Shown here: positions 1-9,210 of the stretch, in pieces | How the letters are laid out: each line of letters opens with the position of its first letter | Numbering within the stretch: the stretch's first letter is position 1 | Assembly (NCBI RefSeq): GCF_003581425.1 | Contig: NZ_QXTG01000002.1 | Coordinates: 1 to 64,000 of the forward strand | Reading direction: 5' to 3' | Length of the DNA stretch: 64,000 nucleotides | From: Amnibacterium setariae | Lineage (GTDB): Bacteria; Actinomycetota; Actinomycetes; Actinomycetales; Microbacteriaceae | Notes under the pieces: generated by a model | Seen by the model: the letters and a program-made list of their open reading frames with translations, nothing else | Database searches by the model: none | What the model was told of the DNA's origin: nothing | Made by a program: the position numbers and the translations under genes

Positions 1-138
1 GCCGTCTTCAAGATGAGACTTCCATGCCCCTTGAGGGTGAGAGGCTCCCAGTAGACGACTGGGTTGATAGGCCGGATGTGGAAGCAGGGACGAGAGACCT
101 GTGCAGCTGACCGGTACTAATAAGCCGACGACTTGACA
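1..138 (+). rRNA. rrl: 23S ribosomal RNA, 3' end (partial)
   Basis: The window opens inside the last part of a 23S rRNA gene. The conserved tail 'gtgcagctgaccggtacta' followed by 'ataagccgacgacttgaca' matches the end of domain VI of bacterial 23S rRNA. The exact mature 3' end is set approximately. The 125 bases to the 5S gene form a spacer with no tRNA. Confidence 0.93.
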
Positions 139-263
139 ACACCCCAACCCCCAGGGTTGGAGCATGAGTGCTGTTGCTCGCGTCCACTATGTGGTTCCCG
201 ATGGACGGTCGGGACCCCGCCACCGAGCACTCGGTGGCCAGGGGATCGACGGAACATCCATAG

Positions 264-383
264 TGTTTCGGCGGCCATAGCGAGAGGGAAACGCCCGGTC
301 ACATTCCGAACCCGGAAGCTAAGACTCTCAGCGCCGATGGTACTGCGAGGGGGACCTCGTGGGAGAGTAGGACACCGCCGGAC
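264..383 (+). rRNA. rrf: 5S ribosomal RNA
   Basis: The stretch contains the 5S hallmarks: 'cggcggccatagcgagag', 'cccggtcacattccgaac', 'ccggaagctaagactctc' and 'gggagagtaggacaccgcc'. The 5' CGGCGG pairs with the 3' CCGCCG to close helix I. Length is about 117-120 nt, normal for the family. It is the last gene of the rRNA operon. Ends are approximate by a few bases. Confidence 0.95.
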
Positions 384-392
384 TTCTTCAAC

Positions 393-446
393 CGAAGAGG
401 GGGAGGCCAGCCCGCAAGCGATTGCGGGCAGGCCTCCCCCTCTTCG
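393..446 (+). terminator. rRNA operon terminator hairpin
   Basis: A 16-bp arm (393-408, starting cgaagaggggg) pairs with 431-446, and an inner stem gcccgcaa/ttgcgggc continues it with a gcga loop. The downstream tract is only weakly T-rich. Its place directly after 5S marks it as the end of the rRNA operon. Confidence 0.9.
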
Positions 447-480
447 CATTTGTACGAGCATCCGCACGAGCAGGAGCGAC

Positions 481-2106
481 GTGAGCGACCAGGACGGCCC
501 GACGGACGACCGACCGAGCCGGCCCGCTCGGAACGATCGCGGCGACTCCGGCGAGCGGCGCCCCCGGCGCGGCGACGCGGGGGACCAGCGGCCGCGGCGC
601 GACGGCGGCGGCGACGAACGCCCGCGCCGCTTCGACTCGAACGACCGCGCTCCGCGCCGCGGGGGCGACGGCGAGGGCCGTCCGCGCTCGGGGGGCGGCG
701 CGGACCGGCCCCGGCGGACCGGCGACGACGCCGGACGTCCCCGGCGGGACGAGGGTGCCCGCGACGGCCGCCCGCGCCGCGACGAGGGCGGGTTCCGGCC
801 TCGACGGGACGGCGACGCGCCGTTCCGTCCGCGGCGCGAGGACGGCGGCGCTCGGCCCCGGCGTGATGACGGCGACTCCCGTCCGCGTCGTGACGACAGC
901 GGCGGCTTCCGCCCCCGCCGCGACGAGGGCGGCTTCCGGCCCCAGCGGGACGACGCGGCCGGTTCCCGTCCCCGTCGTGACGACGCCGGCGGCTCCCGAC
1001 CCGCGCGCGACGGCGGCGCCGGGTTCCGTCCGCGCCGCGACGACGGCGCGTTCAAGCCGCGTCGCGACGGCGACGGCGCGTTCCGTCCGCGTCGCGAGGG
1101 CGGCGACGGTGCGTTCCGCCCGCGGCGCGACGGCGACGGGGAGTTCCGTCCGCGCCGCGACAGCGGCGATTCCCGCCCCCGGCGCGAGGGCGACCGGCCC
1201 GCGCGGTCCGGCGATCAGCGCGGCGGGCGTCGGTCGACCGAGCGCGCCGGTCGCACCCCGTTCTCGGACCGACCCGCTCGGGACGCTGGCCGGCGCGACG
1301 CCCGCTCCTCCGACGCGGACGGCGGCCATCGCGGCGGACGGCACGTGGACGAGCCGGCGCTGCCGGACGACATCGCCGCCTCCGACCTCGACCGGGCCGC
1401 ACGCTCCGAGCTGCGGACGCTGACGAAGGAGAACGCCGACGCGGTCGCGCGGCACCTCGTGGCCGCCTCCCGCGTGATCGAGGACGACCCGGCCGAGGCG
1501 CTGCGGCACGCCCTGGCCGCGGCCCGGCGCGCGGGTCGGGTCGCGGTCGTGCGCGAGAGCGTCGCCATCGCCGCCTACGCGACCGGGGACTTCGCACTGG
1601 CGCTGCGCGAGCTGCGCACCTTCCGTCGCATCTCGGGGTCCGACGACCAGATCGCCCTCATGGTCGACAGCGAGCGCGGCGTGGGCCGCCCCGATCGCGC
1701 CCTCGAGGTCGGTCGCGCCGTCGACCGGGCGTCCCTGCCGGTCGAGGCGCAGGTCGGGCTCGCGATCGCGATGTCCGGCGCGCGACTCGACCAGGGCGAC
1801 GCGTCGGCGGCGCTCGACGAGCTCGAGCGCGCGCCGATCGACCTGCAGCGGATCCACCCGTGGTCGCCGTCGCTGTTCGACGCCTTCTCCACCGTGCACG
1901 AGGAGCTCGGGGACGAGCAGGAGGCCGCCCGCTGGCGGACCCGCGCCGCCAACGCGGAGCGCCTGCTCGACGAGGTCGATGCGGAGCAGGACGAGATGAC
2001 GGTCAGCACCGAGGCGGTAGCCCTCGAGCCCGGCGTGCAGGCGACCGAGGCCGAGGCACCGGCGGCGCAGCAGGAGCCGGACGCGGCCCCGGACGCCGAG
2101 CGGTGA
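481..2106 (+). CDS. Arg/Asp-repeat N-terminus fused to a TPR-like helical domain, function unknown
   Basis: The 541-residue product starts at a GTG preceded by AGGAG at the right distance. Residues about 25-255 are low complexity with roughly 20 imperfect copies of (F/S)RPRRD(D/E)GG, highly charged and certainly disordered. Residues about 290-530 form an alpha-helical repeat domain with TPR-like pairs (EALRHALAAARRAGR, DFALALRELRTFRR). Homologous C-terminal domains sit upstream of the HAD gene in related actinobacteria (known from gene order; no function assigned). An Arg-rich tail next to an rRNA operon suggests RNA or ribosome contact, but this is inference. The repeat region creates long spurious frames on both strands. 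It overlaps the next gene by 4 nt and probably heads the operon. Confidence 0.8.
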   Translation: MSDQDGPTDDRPSRPARNDRGDSGERRPRRGDAGDQRPRRDGGGDERPRRFDSNDRAPRRGGDGEGRPRSGGGADRPRRTGDDAGRPRRDEGARDGRPRRDEGGFRPRRDGDAPFRPRREDGGARPRRDDGDSRPRRDDSGGFRPRRDEGGFRPQRDDAAGSRPRRDDAGGSRPARDGGAGFRPRRDDGAFKPRRDGDGAFRPRREGGDGAFRPRRDGDGEFRPRRDSGDSRPRREGDRPARSGDQRGGRRSTERAGRTPFSDRPARDAGRRDARSSDADGGHRGGRHVDEPALPDDIAASDLDRAARSELRTLTKENADAVARHLVAASRVIEDDPAEALRHALAAARRAGRVAVVRESVAIAAYATGDFALALRELRTFRRISGSDDQIALMVDSERGVGRPDRALEVGRAVDRASLPVEAQVGLAIAMSGARLDQGDASAALDELERAPIDLQRIHPWSPSLFDAFSTVHEELGDEQEAARWRTRAANAERLLDEVDAEQDEMTVSTEAVALEPGVQATEAEAPAAQQEPDAAPDAER

Positions 2107-3107
2107 GCCGACCCGCGCCGCTCGCGGACGCCGACGTCCTCCTGCTCGACCTCGACGGCGTCGTCTACCGCGGCCGCGCCGCGGTGCCGCACGCGCAGGA
2201 CGCGCTCGGCGCGGTCCGCGACCGCGGGGTGCGGGTCGGCTACATCACGAACAACGCCTCCCGGACCCCCGCCTCCGTCGCGGCGCACCTCACCGAGCTG
2301 GGGCTGGCGGCGACGGCGCACGAGGTCGTCACGTCTCCGCAGGCGGCGGTCCGGCTCCTCGCCGACCGCGTCGCCCCCGGGGCGCGCATCCTCGTGATCG
2401 GCGGCGACGGGCTCCACTCGGTCGTCGCGGAGGCCGGCTTCGTCGTGGTGACGAGCGCGGACGACGCGCCCGACGCCGTCGTGCAGGGTTTCGCGCCCGA
2501 GCTCGGCTGGAAGGACCTCGCGGAGGCCTCCTTCGCCCTGGCCGACCCCGATCTGCTCTGGGTCGCGACGAACACCGACTGGACCATCCCTGTCGACCGG
2601 GGGATCGCGCCGGGCAACGGCACGCTGGTCTCCGCCGTGCACGCCGCGGTCGGCCGCCTGCCGGTCGTGGCGGGCAAGCCGGAGACGCCGCTGTTCGAGA
2701 CCGCGGTCGAGCGCTTCGGCGCGCAGCGCCCGTTCTTCGTCGGCGACCGGCTCGACACCGACGTCCGCGGCGCGAACGCCGCCGGCATGCCCTCCGCGCT
2801 CGTGCTGACCGGCATCGACGGCCCGAAGGAGCTGCTCGCCGCCCAGCCGCAGGACCGCCCGCAGTACGTCCTGGCGGACCTCCGCGGCCTGCTCGAGCCG
2901 TACCCGGAGGTGAAGCGCCGCCGCGACGGCGTGCAGGTCGGCAAGGCGGTCGCCCGCGTGCACGGCCAGGCGCTCGAGGTCGTGAAGCCCGGCGAGCCCA
3001 TCGACCTCATCCGGGCCGTGGCGGAGGCCGTCTGGTCGTCCGGCGTCGGCGTCTACGCCCTCCGCATCCCGGAGGCCGTGCTCCGTCTGCGGGCGTCGTT
3101 ACGCTGA
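2103..3107 (+). CDS. HAD-IIA family hydrolase (NagD-like phosphatase)
   Basis: The 334-residue protein is a haloacid-dehalogenase-type phosphatase. Motif I is visible as LLLDLDGVVYRG (Asp16 nucleophile, Asp18), followed by TNNASRT (motif II), the Lys of AGKPETPLF (motif III) and FVGDRLDTDVRGA (motif IV). The cap between motifs II and III marks class IIA, as in NagD, AraL and phosphoglycolate phosphatases. The substrate is not readable from sequence. About 70 C-terminal residues extend beyond the HAD core. The GTG start overlaps the upstream stop (GTGA), so translation is probably coupled. Mycobacteria keep a homologue at this place (Rv1692). Confidence 0.88.
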   Translation: MSRPAPLADADVLLLDLDGVVYRGRAAVPHAQDALGAVRDRGVRVGYITNNASRTPASVAAHLTELGLAATAHEVVTSPQAAVRLLADRVAPGARILVIGGDGLHSVVAEAGFVVVTSADDAPDAVVQGFAPELGWKDLAEASFALADPDLLWVATNTDWTIPVDRGIAPGNGTLVSAVHAAVGRLPVVAGKPETPLFETAVERFGAQRPFFVGDRLDTDVRGANAAGMPSALVLTGIDGPKELLAAQPQDRPQYVLADLRGLLEPYPEVKRRRDGVQVGKAVARVHGQALEVVKPGEPIDLIRAVAEAVWSSGVGVYALRIPEAVLRLRASLR

Positions 3108-3112
3108 CCGCC

Positions 3113-3232
3113 GTGGACGACGACCCGGGGACGCCGGCCGAGGTGGAGGCGCTGCCGCTCGAGGAGCGCGCGACCCGCTACCTCGCGGCGCAGCGACGGC
3201 TCGAGGCGCGCCTCGAGCTGCCCGGCGCGTGA
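3113..3232 (+). CDS. 39-residue small acidic/Arg-rich protein, unknown
   Basis: A short open frame (GTG start, TGA stop) fills the gap between the HAD gene and tlyA exactly. It encodes 39 residues with an acidic N-terminus (DDDPGTPAEVEALPLEER) and a helical Arg/Leu-rich C-terminus (YLAAQRRLEARLELPG). It starts 5 nt after the HAD stop and overlaps the tlyA start (GTGA). The perfect packing and amphipathic helix support a real gene. No function can be assigned. It could be a leader for coupling translation of tlyA. Confidence 0.6.
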   Translation: MDDDPGTPAEVEALPLEERATRYLAAQRRLEARLELPGA

Positions 3233-4047
3233 CGGCCGAGCGGCTGGACGTCGCCCTCGTCGAGCGCGGGCTCGCGCGCTCCCGGTCCGCGGCGCAGACG
3301 GCGATCGCGTCCGCGCGCGTCCGGGTGGACGGGGTCGTCGCGACCCGGCCCGCGCAGCGCGTCGCGGCGGACGCCGTCGTCGAGGTGGACGCCGGCACCG
3401 GGTGGGTGGGGCGCGGCGCCGGCAAGCTCGACGCGGCCCTCGACGCCTTCGGGATCGACGCCTCCGGGCGCCTCGCGCTGGACCTCGGCGCCTCGACGGG
3501 CGGGTTCACCCAGGTGCTCCTGGAGCGAGGCGCGGCGCGGGTCGTCGCCCTCGACGTGGGGCACGACCAGCTCGTGCCGGAGCTCCGCGCCGATCCGCGG
3601 GTCGTGGTGGTGGAGGGGGAGAACGCGCGGCTCCTGACGCCCGGACGGCTCGCGGAGCTCACCGGCTCGGCCGCGGCGCCCGGCCTGGTCGTCGCCGACC
3701 TCTCGTTCATCTCCCTCACACTCGTGCTGCCGGCGATCGCGGCCGTCGCGGCGCCCGACGCGGACCTCGTGCTGCTCGTGAAGCCGCAGTTCGAGGTCGG
3801 CCGCTCCCGCGTGCGCGGCGGCATCGTGCACGACGCCGCCGACCGCGCGACCGCGGTCCGCGCGGTGCTCGACACGGCGTCCGCGGCGGGCCTCCGCACC
3901 GCCGGGATCGTCGCCTCCCCGGTGCCGGGCACCCACGGGAACCGGGAGGCCCTCGTGCACCTCCACCGTCTGCGCGGGAGCGATCCGTCAGAATGGTCGG
4001 CGTCGATCGAGCGCGCCGTGCGCTCCGGGGGCGGGGAGGTCGGATGA
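3229..4047 (+). CDS. tlyA: TlyA family rRNA (cytidine-2'-O)-methyltransferase
   Basis: The 272-residue protein has an N-terminal S4 RNA-binding domain (residues 1-65, RLDVALVERGLARSRSAAQ) and a Rossmann-like FtsJ/TlyA methyltransferase domain with the SAM motif LDLGASTGGFTQ. It also has VADLSFISLTLVLP and the KPQFEVGR segment. TlyA enzymes 2'-O-methylate 16S and 23S rRNA, and in mycobacteria this gives capreomycin sensitivity. Length is normal. It overlaps the small gene upstream and nadK downstream (ATGA), so it is one operon. Start is the GTG overlapping the previous stop. Confidence 0.93.
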   Translation: MTAERLDVALVERGLARSRSAAQTAIASARVRVDGVVATRPAQRVAADAVVEVDAGTGWVGRGAGKLDAALDAFGIDASGRLALDLGASTGGFTQVLLERGAARVVALDVGHDQLVPELRADPRVVVVEGENARLLTPGRLAELTGSAAAPGLVVADLSFISLTLVLPAIAAVAAPDADLVLLVKPQFEVGRSRVRGGIVHDAADRATAVRAVLDTASAAGLRTAGIVASPVPGTHGNREALVHLHRLRGSDPSEWSASIERAVRSGGGEVG

Positions 4048-4952
4048 CTGAGCGACGCGTGCTCATCCTCGCCCACACCGGGCGGGACGTGACGGTCGAC
4101 GCGGCCGCCTCCGCGCTGGCGCTGCTGCGCGACGGCGGCGTCGTGCCGGTGCTGACCTCGCAGGAGCGGGCCGACCTCGCGGCCCGCTGCGACGTCGACG
4201 GGGTGGCCGTGCTCGGCGAGGGCGTCGAGGTCGACGACCTCGAGCTCGTCGTCGTCCTCGGCGGCGACGGCACGATCCTGCGCGCCGCCGAGCTCGTGCG
4301 GGACTCCGACGTGCCGCTGCTCGGCGTGAACATGGGCCACGTCGGCTTCCTGGCCGAGGCGGAGGCCGACGACCTCACCGCGGTGATCGGCCGCGTGGTC
4401 GCGCGGCAGTGGGACGTGGAGGAGCGGCGCGCGATCGCCGTCCGCGTCTACCAGGACGACCGGCTCGTCCACGAGGACTGGGCCCTCAACGAGGCGACGG
4501 TCGAGAAGGCCGCGCGCGAGCGGATGCTCGAGGTCGTGCTCGAGGTCGACGAGCGGCCCCTGTCGTCCTTCGGCTGCGACGGCATCGTCGTCTCGACGCC
4601 GACCGGCTCCACCGCCTACGCGTTCTCCGCCGGCGGTCCCGTCGTCTGGCCGACCCTCGACGCGATGCTCGTCGTGCCGCTCTCGGCGCACGCGCTGTTC
4701 GCCCGGCCGCTCGTCGTGCCGCCGGCGTCCACGGTCGCGATCGAGGTGCTGCGGCGCACGCCCGCGACCGGCGTGCTCTGGTGCGACGGCCGGCGCATGT
4801 TCGAGCTCGCGGTCGGCGCCCGGATCGAGATCGCCGCCTCACCGCAGCCCGTGCGCCTCGCGCGCGTCCACGCGGACCGCGACCTCTTCACGGACCGGCT
4901 GGTCCGCAAGTTCGACCTCCCGGTCGGCGGATGGCGGGGCCGGACGTCGTGA
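4044..4952 (+). CDS. nadK: NAD kinase
   Basis: The 302-residue product phosphorylates NAD to NADP with ATP or polyphosphate in the cytosol. The diagnostic GGDGTILRAAEL is at about residue 73, NMGHVGFLAE follows, and the C-terminal domain has FGCDGIVVSTPTGSTAYAFS and the conserved NEATVEK segment. Length matches actinobacterial NAD kinases. The ATG overlaps the tlyA stop. The order tlyA-nadK-recN is conserved in actinobacteria (Rv1694-Rv1696). Confidence 0.96.
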   Translation: MTERRVLILAHTGRDVTVDAAASALALLRDGGVVPVLTSQERADLAARCDVDGVAVLGEGVEVDDLELVVVLGGDGTILRAAELVRDSDVPLLGVNMGHVGFLAEAEADDLTAVIGRVVARQWDVEERRAIAVRVYQDDRLVHEDWALNEATVEKAARERMLEVVLEVDERPLSSFGCDGIVVSTPTGSTAYAFSAGGPVVWPTLDAMLVVPLSAHALFARPLVVPPASTVAIEVLRRTPATGVLWCDGRRMFELAVGARIEIAASPQPVRLARVHADRDLFTDRLVRKFDLPVGGWRGRTS

Positions 4953-6670
4953 CCGGACCGCGCCCCGGCATCGAGGAGATCACGATCCGCGGCATCGGCG
5001 TCATCGAGGACGCGGTCCTGCCGCTCGGACCGGGCTTCACCGCGCTCACGGGTGAGACGGGCGCGGGCAAGACGATGGTGGTGACCGCGCTCGGGCTGCT
5101 GCTCGGCGGCCGCGCGGACTCCGGCGTCCTCCGTGCCGGCGCGGACCGCGCGGTCGCCGAGGCGCGCTGGGTCGTGCCGGACCACGGCGCGGTCGCCGAG
5201 CGGGTCGAGGAGACCGGCGGCGAGCTCGAGCCGGTCGGCGAGGGCACGGCGGAGCTACTCGTCACGCGCACCGTCTCCGCCGAGGGCCGGAGCCGCGTGG
5301 CGGTCGCCGGCCGGTCCGTGCCCGTCGGCGTGCTCCAGGAGCTCGGCGAGGCGCTCGTCGCCGTGCACGGGCAGTCCGAGCAGCTGCGGCTGAAGTCGCC
5401 GGTCGCGCAGCGGGAGCTGCTCGACCGGTTCGCCGGAACCGGGCTGACGGCGGTGCTCGACGAGTACGCCGGCGTGCACCGCCGCTTCCTCGGCGGCCGC
5501 GCCGAGCTCGAGCGGCTCACCGCGGAGCAGGACGCGCGGACGGCCGAGGCGGCGGAGCTGCGGTCCGCGCTGGCCGAGATCGAGGGCGTGGCGCCGCAGC
5601 CGGGGGAGGACGCCGAGCTGGCGGCCCTCGCGGAGCGGCTCGGCGCGCAGGACGAGCTGCGGATCGCCGCCGCGACCGCGCACGAGGCGCTCTCGTCGGA
5701 GGACGTCGGCGCCCTCGACGCGCTCTCGCTGCTCGTCGAGGCCCGCAGGGCCCTCGAGCGCGCGGCGCCCCTCGACCCCGAGCTCGCGTCGCTGGCCGAG
5801 ACGGTCGCGTCCCTGGCCTCCCTCGCGGCGGACGCCTCCGGCGACCTCGCCAGCTACCTCGCCGCGCTCGACCCGGACGCGCCCGGCCGCCTCGAGGTGA
5901 CGCAGCAGCGCATCAACGAGCTCGGGGTGCTCATGCGCCGGTACGGGCCGACCCTCGACGACGTGCTCGCCTTCGCGGAGACCGGCGGACGGCGCCTGCT
6001 CGAGCTCGACGCCGACCCCGACCGGATCGAGTCGCTCGCGGCGCAGGTCGCCCTCGACGAGCGCCTCGCCGGCGAGCTCGCCGACCGCCTGTCGGCGCTG
6101 CGTCGGGACGCCGCCCTGCGACTCGGTGCCGAGGTCACCGCCGAGCTCGGCGACCTCGCGATGGGCAGCGCCGCCGTGCTCGTCGAGGTCACGAGCCGCG
6201 ACGAGCTCGCCGCCTCCGGCCGGGACGTCGTGCAGCTGCTGCTGCAGGCCTACCCCGGCGCCGAGCCGCGGCCGATCGCCCGCGGCGCCTCCGGCGGGGA
6301 GCTGTCGCGCGTGATGCTCGCGCTCGAGGTGGTGCTGGCCGGCACCGATCCTGTGCCGACGTTCGTCTTCGACGAGGTCGACGCCGGCATCGGCGGCGGC
6401 GCCGCGATCGAGGTCGGGAAGCGGCTCGCGCGCCTCGCCGCGACCTCGCAGGTGATCGCGGTGACCCACCTCGCGCAGGTCGCGGCCTTCGCGAACAACC
6501 ACCTGAAGGTGCTGAAGGGCTCCGACGGCGGCGTGACCACGTCGACCGTGCAGCGGCTCGCCGGGGACGACCGGGTCGCCGAGATGGCGCGCCTCCTCTC
6601 CGGCCTCACGACGAGCGAGTCGGCCCTCGCGCACGCGCAGGAGCTGCTCGACCTCGCCGGCACCGCCTGA
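4949..6670 (+). CDS. recN: DNA repair protein RecN
   Basis: This is an SMC-like ATPase for double-strand break repair, 573 residues from the GTG that overlaps the nadK stop. An ATG at 4931 is an in-frame alternative adding six residues. Walker A is GETGAGKTMVV near the N-terminus. The middle is Leu/Glu/Ala-rich coiled coil with a hinge, then the signature GASGGELSRVMLALEVVL and Walker B FVFDEVDAGIGGG, and finally the H-loop region VIAVTHLAQVAA. Domain order and length are as expected for RecN. No obvious LexA box precedes it because the gene is embedded in an operon. Confidence 0.95.
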   Translation: MTGPRPGIEEITIRGIGVIEDAVLPLGPGFTALTGETGAGKTMVVTALGLLLGGRADSGVLRAGADRAVAEARWVVPDHGAVAERVEETGGELEPVGEGTAELLVTRTVSAEGRSRVAVAGRSVPVGVLQELGEALVAVHGQSEQLRLKSPVAQRELLDRFAGTGLTAVLDEYAGVHRRFLGGRAELERLTAEQDARTAEAAELRSALAEIEGVAPQPGEDAELAALAERLGAQDELRIAAATAHEALSSEDVGALDALSLLVEARRALERAAPLDPELASLAETVASLASLAADASGDLASYLAALDPDAPGRLEVTQQRINELGVLMRRYGPTLDDVLAFAETGGRRLLELDADPDRIESLAAQVALDERLAGELADRLSALRRDAALRLGAEVTAELGDLAMGSAAVLVEVTSRDELAASGRDVVQLLLQAYPGAEPRPIARGASGGELSRVMLALEVVLAGTDPVPTFVFDEVDAGIGGGAAIEVGKRLARLAATSQVIAVTHLAQVAAFANNHLKVLKGSDGGVTTSTVQRLAGDDRVAEMARLLSGLTTSESALAHAQELLDLAGTA

Positions 6671-6707
6671 CGCCGCGCGCGGGTGGGGACGACGTCCGCG
6701 ACTCCCA

Positions 6708-6713
6708 TAGGAT
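6708..6713 (+). promoter_or_regulatory. -10 element for pyrG
   Basis: TAGGAT lies exactly 8 nt before the pyrG GTG, with no Shine-Dalgarno between. The geometry implies a leaderless or 1-2 nt leader transcript, and the same spacing recurs at many genes here. Confidence 0.6.
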
Positions 6714-6721
6714 GGAATCCC

Positions 6722-8446
6722 GTGGTGGACTCGGGCGCATCGACGCCGGACGGAACGGAACTGCGGCGCACGACGAAGCACGTCTTCGTCACGGGGGGTG
6801 TCGTCTCCTCGCTCGGCAAGGGCTTGACGGCGGCCAGCCTCGGCAACCTGCTGACCTCGCGCGGGCTGCGCGTCGTCATGCAGAAGCTCGACCCGTATCT
6901 CAACGTGGACCCGGGGACGATGAACCCGTTCCAGCACGGCGAGGTCTTCGTCACCGACGACGGCGCCGAGACGGACCTCGACATCGGCCACTACGAGCGG
7001 TTCCTCGACATCAACCTGAGCCAGTCGGCGAACGTCACGACCGGCCAGATCTACTCGTCGGTGATCGCGCGCGAGCGCCGCGGCGAGTACCTCGGCGACA
7101 CCGTGCAGGTCATCCCGCACATCACCGACGAGATCAAGCGGCGCATGCGCCTCCAGGCCGCCGACGACCCGCAGCCCGACGTGATCATCACGGAGATCGG
7201 CGGCACGGTCGGCGACATCGAGAGCCAGCCGTTCCTCGAGTCCGCGCGGCAGGTGCGGCACGAGCTCGGCCGCCGCAACGTCTTCTTCGTGCACGTCTCG
7301 CTCGTGCCCTACCTCCCGACGTCGGGCGAGCAGAAGTCGAAGCCGACCCAGCACTCCGTCGCGGCGCTCCGCTCGATCGGCATCCAGCCCGACGCGCTCG
7401 TGCTCCGCTCCGACCGCCCGGTCACCGAGTCGAACCGCAAGAAGATCGCGCTGATGTGCGACGTCGACGAGGACGCCGTGGTGAACGCCGTCGACGCGCC
7501 CTCCATCTACGACATCCCCGCGATGCTGCACGACCAGGGCCTCGACGACACGATCGTCGAGGCGCTCGGGCTCGAGGCGGGCGACGTCGACCTGACGCGC
7601 TGGAACACGGTGCTGCAGGCCGTGCACCAGCCGCGGCAGGAGGTGACGATCGGCCTCGTCGGCAAGTACATCGACCTGCCCGACGCGTACCTCTCGGTGA
7701 CGGAGGCCCTGCGGGCCGGCGGCTTCGCGCAGCAGACGAAGGTCAACCTGCGGTGGGTGCCGAGCGACGAGTGCGAGACGCCGGAGGGCGCCGCGCAGCA
7801 CCTCGGCGACCTCGACGGCATCTGCATCCCGGGCGGCTTCGGCGTCCGCGGCATCGAGGGCAAGGTGGGCGCGCTCCGCTTCGCCCGCGAGAACGCGCTG
7901 CCGGCGCTCGGGCTGTGCCTCGGCCTGCAGTGCATGGTGATCGAGTACGCCCGCCACGAGGCGGACCTGCCCGACGCCTCCTCCACCGAGTTCGACCCCG
8001 ACACCCCGTTCCCCGTCATCGCGACGATGGCGGAGCAGGTCGCGATCATCGCGGGCGGCGACCTCGGCGGCACCATGCGCCTCGGGCTCTACCGCGCCGA
8101 CCTCGACGAGGGCACGCTCGCCCGCGACCTGTACGAGCGGGCCGAGGTGAGCGAGCGGCACCGGCACCGGTACGAGGTGAACAACCACTACCGCGAGCGC
8201 CTGCAGACCGCCGGCCTCGTCTTCTCCGGCACCTCGCCCGACCACAAGCTCGTCGAGTTCGTCGAGCTGCCGCGCGACGTGCACCCGTTCTACATCGGTA
8301 CCCAGGCGCACCCGGAGCTGCGGTCCCGGCCGACGCGCTCGCACCCGCTGTTCAAGGGGCTCGTCGCGGCGGCGCTCGACCGCCAGCGCGCCTCCCGCCT
8401 GTTCGAGGCCGCCGAGGAGCAGGAGGAGGTGGCCGCCGGTGCCTGA
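6722..8446 (+). CDS. pyrG: CTP synthase
   Basis: CTP synthase converts UTP to CTP using ATP and glutamine; the product is 574 residues. The synthase domain begins [17 protein letters not shown] with the P-loop-like element, contains [20 protein letters not shown] and [16 protein letters not shown]. The C-terminal class I glutamine amidotransferase carries GGFGVRG and the nucleophile Cys in [13 protein letters not shown], with the His/Glu pair in AHPELRSRP. The GTG at 6722 is chosen because a -10 hexamer sits 8 nt upstream; a start at 6683 would place that promoter inside the gene. It is 51 nt after recN, so it has its own promoter. Confidence 0.97.
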   Translation: MVDSGASTPDGTELRRTTKHVFVTGGVVSSLGKGLTAASLGNLLTSRGLRVVMQKLDPYLNVDPGTMNPFQHGEVFVTDDGAETDLDIGHYERFLDINLSQSANVTTGQIYSSVIARERRGEYLGDTVQVIPHITDEIKRRMRLQAADDPQPDVIITEIGGTVGDIESQPFLESARQVRHELGRRNVFFVHVSLVPYLPTSGEQKSKPTQHSVAALRSIGIQPDALVLRSDRPVTESNRKKIALMCDVDEDAVVNAVDAPSIYDIPAMLHDQGLDDTIVEALGLEAGDVDLTRWNTVLQAVHQPRQEVTIGLVGKYIDLPDAYLSVTEALRAGGFAQQTKVNLRWVPSDECETPEGAAQHLGDLDGICIPGGFGVRGIEGKVGALRFARENALPALGLCLGLQCMVIEYARHEADLPDASSTEFDPDTPFPVIATMAEQVAIIAGGDLGGTMRLGLYRADLDEGTLARDLYERAEVSERHRHRYEVNNHYRERLQTAGLVFSGTSPDHKLVEFVELPRDVHPFYIGTQAHPELRSRPTRSHPLFKGLVAAALDRQRASRLFEAAEEQEEVAAGA

Positions 8447-9080
8447 GCCGATCGAGGACGTCCCCGAGCTGCACGAGGTCACGGACGAGCAGCTGATCCA
8501 CCACGGCAAGGTCTTCGACGTCGCGCGCGAGACGTTCGACTACGACGGCAAGCCGATCACCCGCGAGATCGTCCGGCACCCGGGCGCGGTCGCGATCCTG
8601 GCGCTCGACGACGAGGGGCGCGTGCTGCTCATCCGGCAGTACCGGCACCCGATCCGGACGCGGGCGTGGGAGATCCCCGCGGGGCTGCTCGACAAGGCGG
8701 GGGAGCCCCCGCTGACCGGCGCGCAGCGCGAGCTCGCGGAGGAGGCGGACCTCGCCGCCGCGCGCTGGGACGTGCTCGCCGACTTCCAGAACTCGCCCGG
8801 CGGCAGCGACGAGACCATCCGCGTCTTCCTCGCGCGCGACGTCTCCACCGTGCCCGCCTTCGAGCGGAGCGACGAGGAGGCGGACATCGAGGTGCGCTGG
8901 GTGCCCCTCGACGACGTCGTCGACGCCGTGCTCGCGCGCCGCGTGCAGAGCCCGTCGCTCGTGATCGGCGCCCTCGCCGCGCAGGCGTCCCGCGCCCGCG
9001 ACTGGGCGACGCTCGCGCCGGGCGACGAGCCGTGGCTTCGGCACCCGGTCCTCGGCGGCGCCCCCTGGCACACCCGCTGA
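8439..9080 (+). CDS. Nudix hydrolase, ADP-ribose pyrophosphatase type
   Basis: The 213-residue cytosolic enzyme belongs to the ADP-ribose/ADP-sugar pyrophosphatase group of Nudix hydrolases. The N-terminal dimerisation strands ([17 protein letters not shown]) are followed by [10 protein letters not shown] and [13 protein letters not shown]. The Nudix box is read as REL-AEEADL with the catalytic REUxEE core. It overlaps pyrG by 8 nt and is co-transcribed, in the same order as Rv1699-Rv1700. Substrate is inferred from family resemblance only. Confidence 0.88.
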   Translation: MPEPIEDVPELHEVTDEQLIHHGKVFDVARETFDYDGKPITREIVRHPGAVAILALDDEGRVLLIRQYRHPIRTRAWEIPAGLLDKAGEPPLTGAQRELAEEADLAAARWDVLADFQNSPGGSDETIRVFLARDVSTVPAFERSDEEADIEVRWVPLDDVVDAVLARRVQSPSLVIGALAAQASRARDWATLAPGDEPWLRHPVLGGAPWHTR

Positions 9081-9085
9081 CCTTC

Positions 9086-9183
9086 GCGGATCCGCACTTC
9101 CTCCGCGGATCCGCAGTTCCCGGCCGACACGCCGCCTCCCGCACCCGGGAACGCGGCGTGTCGCCGTGTTCTTGCGGATCCGC
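9086..9183. repeat. GGATCC/GACACGCCG dispersed element, copy 1
   Basis: A 98-bp modular element: GCGGATCCGC (9086-9095), a second GCGGATCCGC (9105-9114), GACACGCCG (9126-9134), its complement CGGCGTGTCG (9154-9163) and a third GCGGATCCGC (9174-9183). Copies of the same layout occur at 10474 (inverted) and 29606. It can fold into a long hairpin and may terminate the pyrG-nudix transcript before xerD. Confidence 0.85.
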
Positions 9184-9210
9184 GAACGGCCGGGTGCTGG
9201 ACTCGGGGGC

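Noticed and set aside
560-1240. Possible CRISPR-like direct repeats
   Set aside because: The repeats are short, irregular, in frame and encode RPRRD units; there are no equal spacers or cas genes.
388-1899. Long open frames opposite and beside the Arg/Asp-repeat gene
   Set aside because: They arise from the GC-rich repeat composition. They lack domains, Shine-Dalgarno sequences and sensible amino acid content, while the + frame has a coherent C-terminal domain.
5255-8509. A 1084-residue open frame antisense to recN and pyrG
   Set aside because: It is a mirror of high third-position GC in two clearly real genes. Its translation is Arg/Val/Ala/Glu-rich without motifs.
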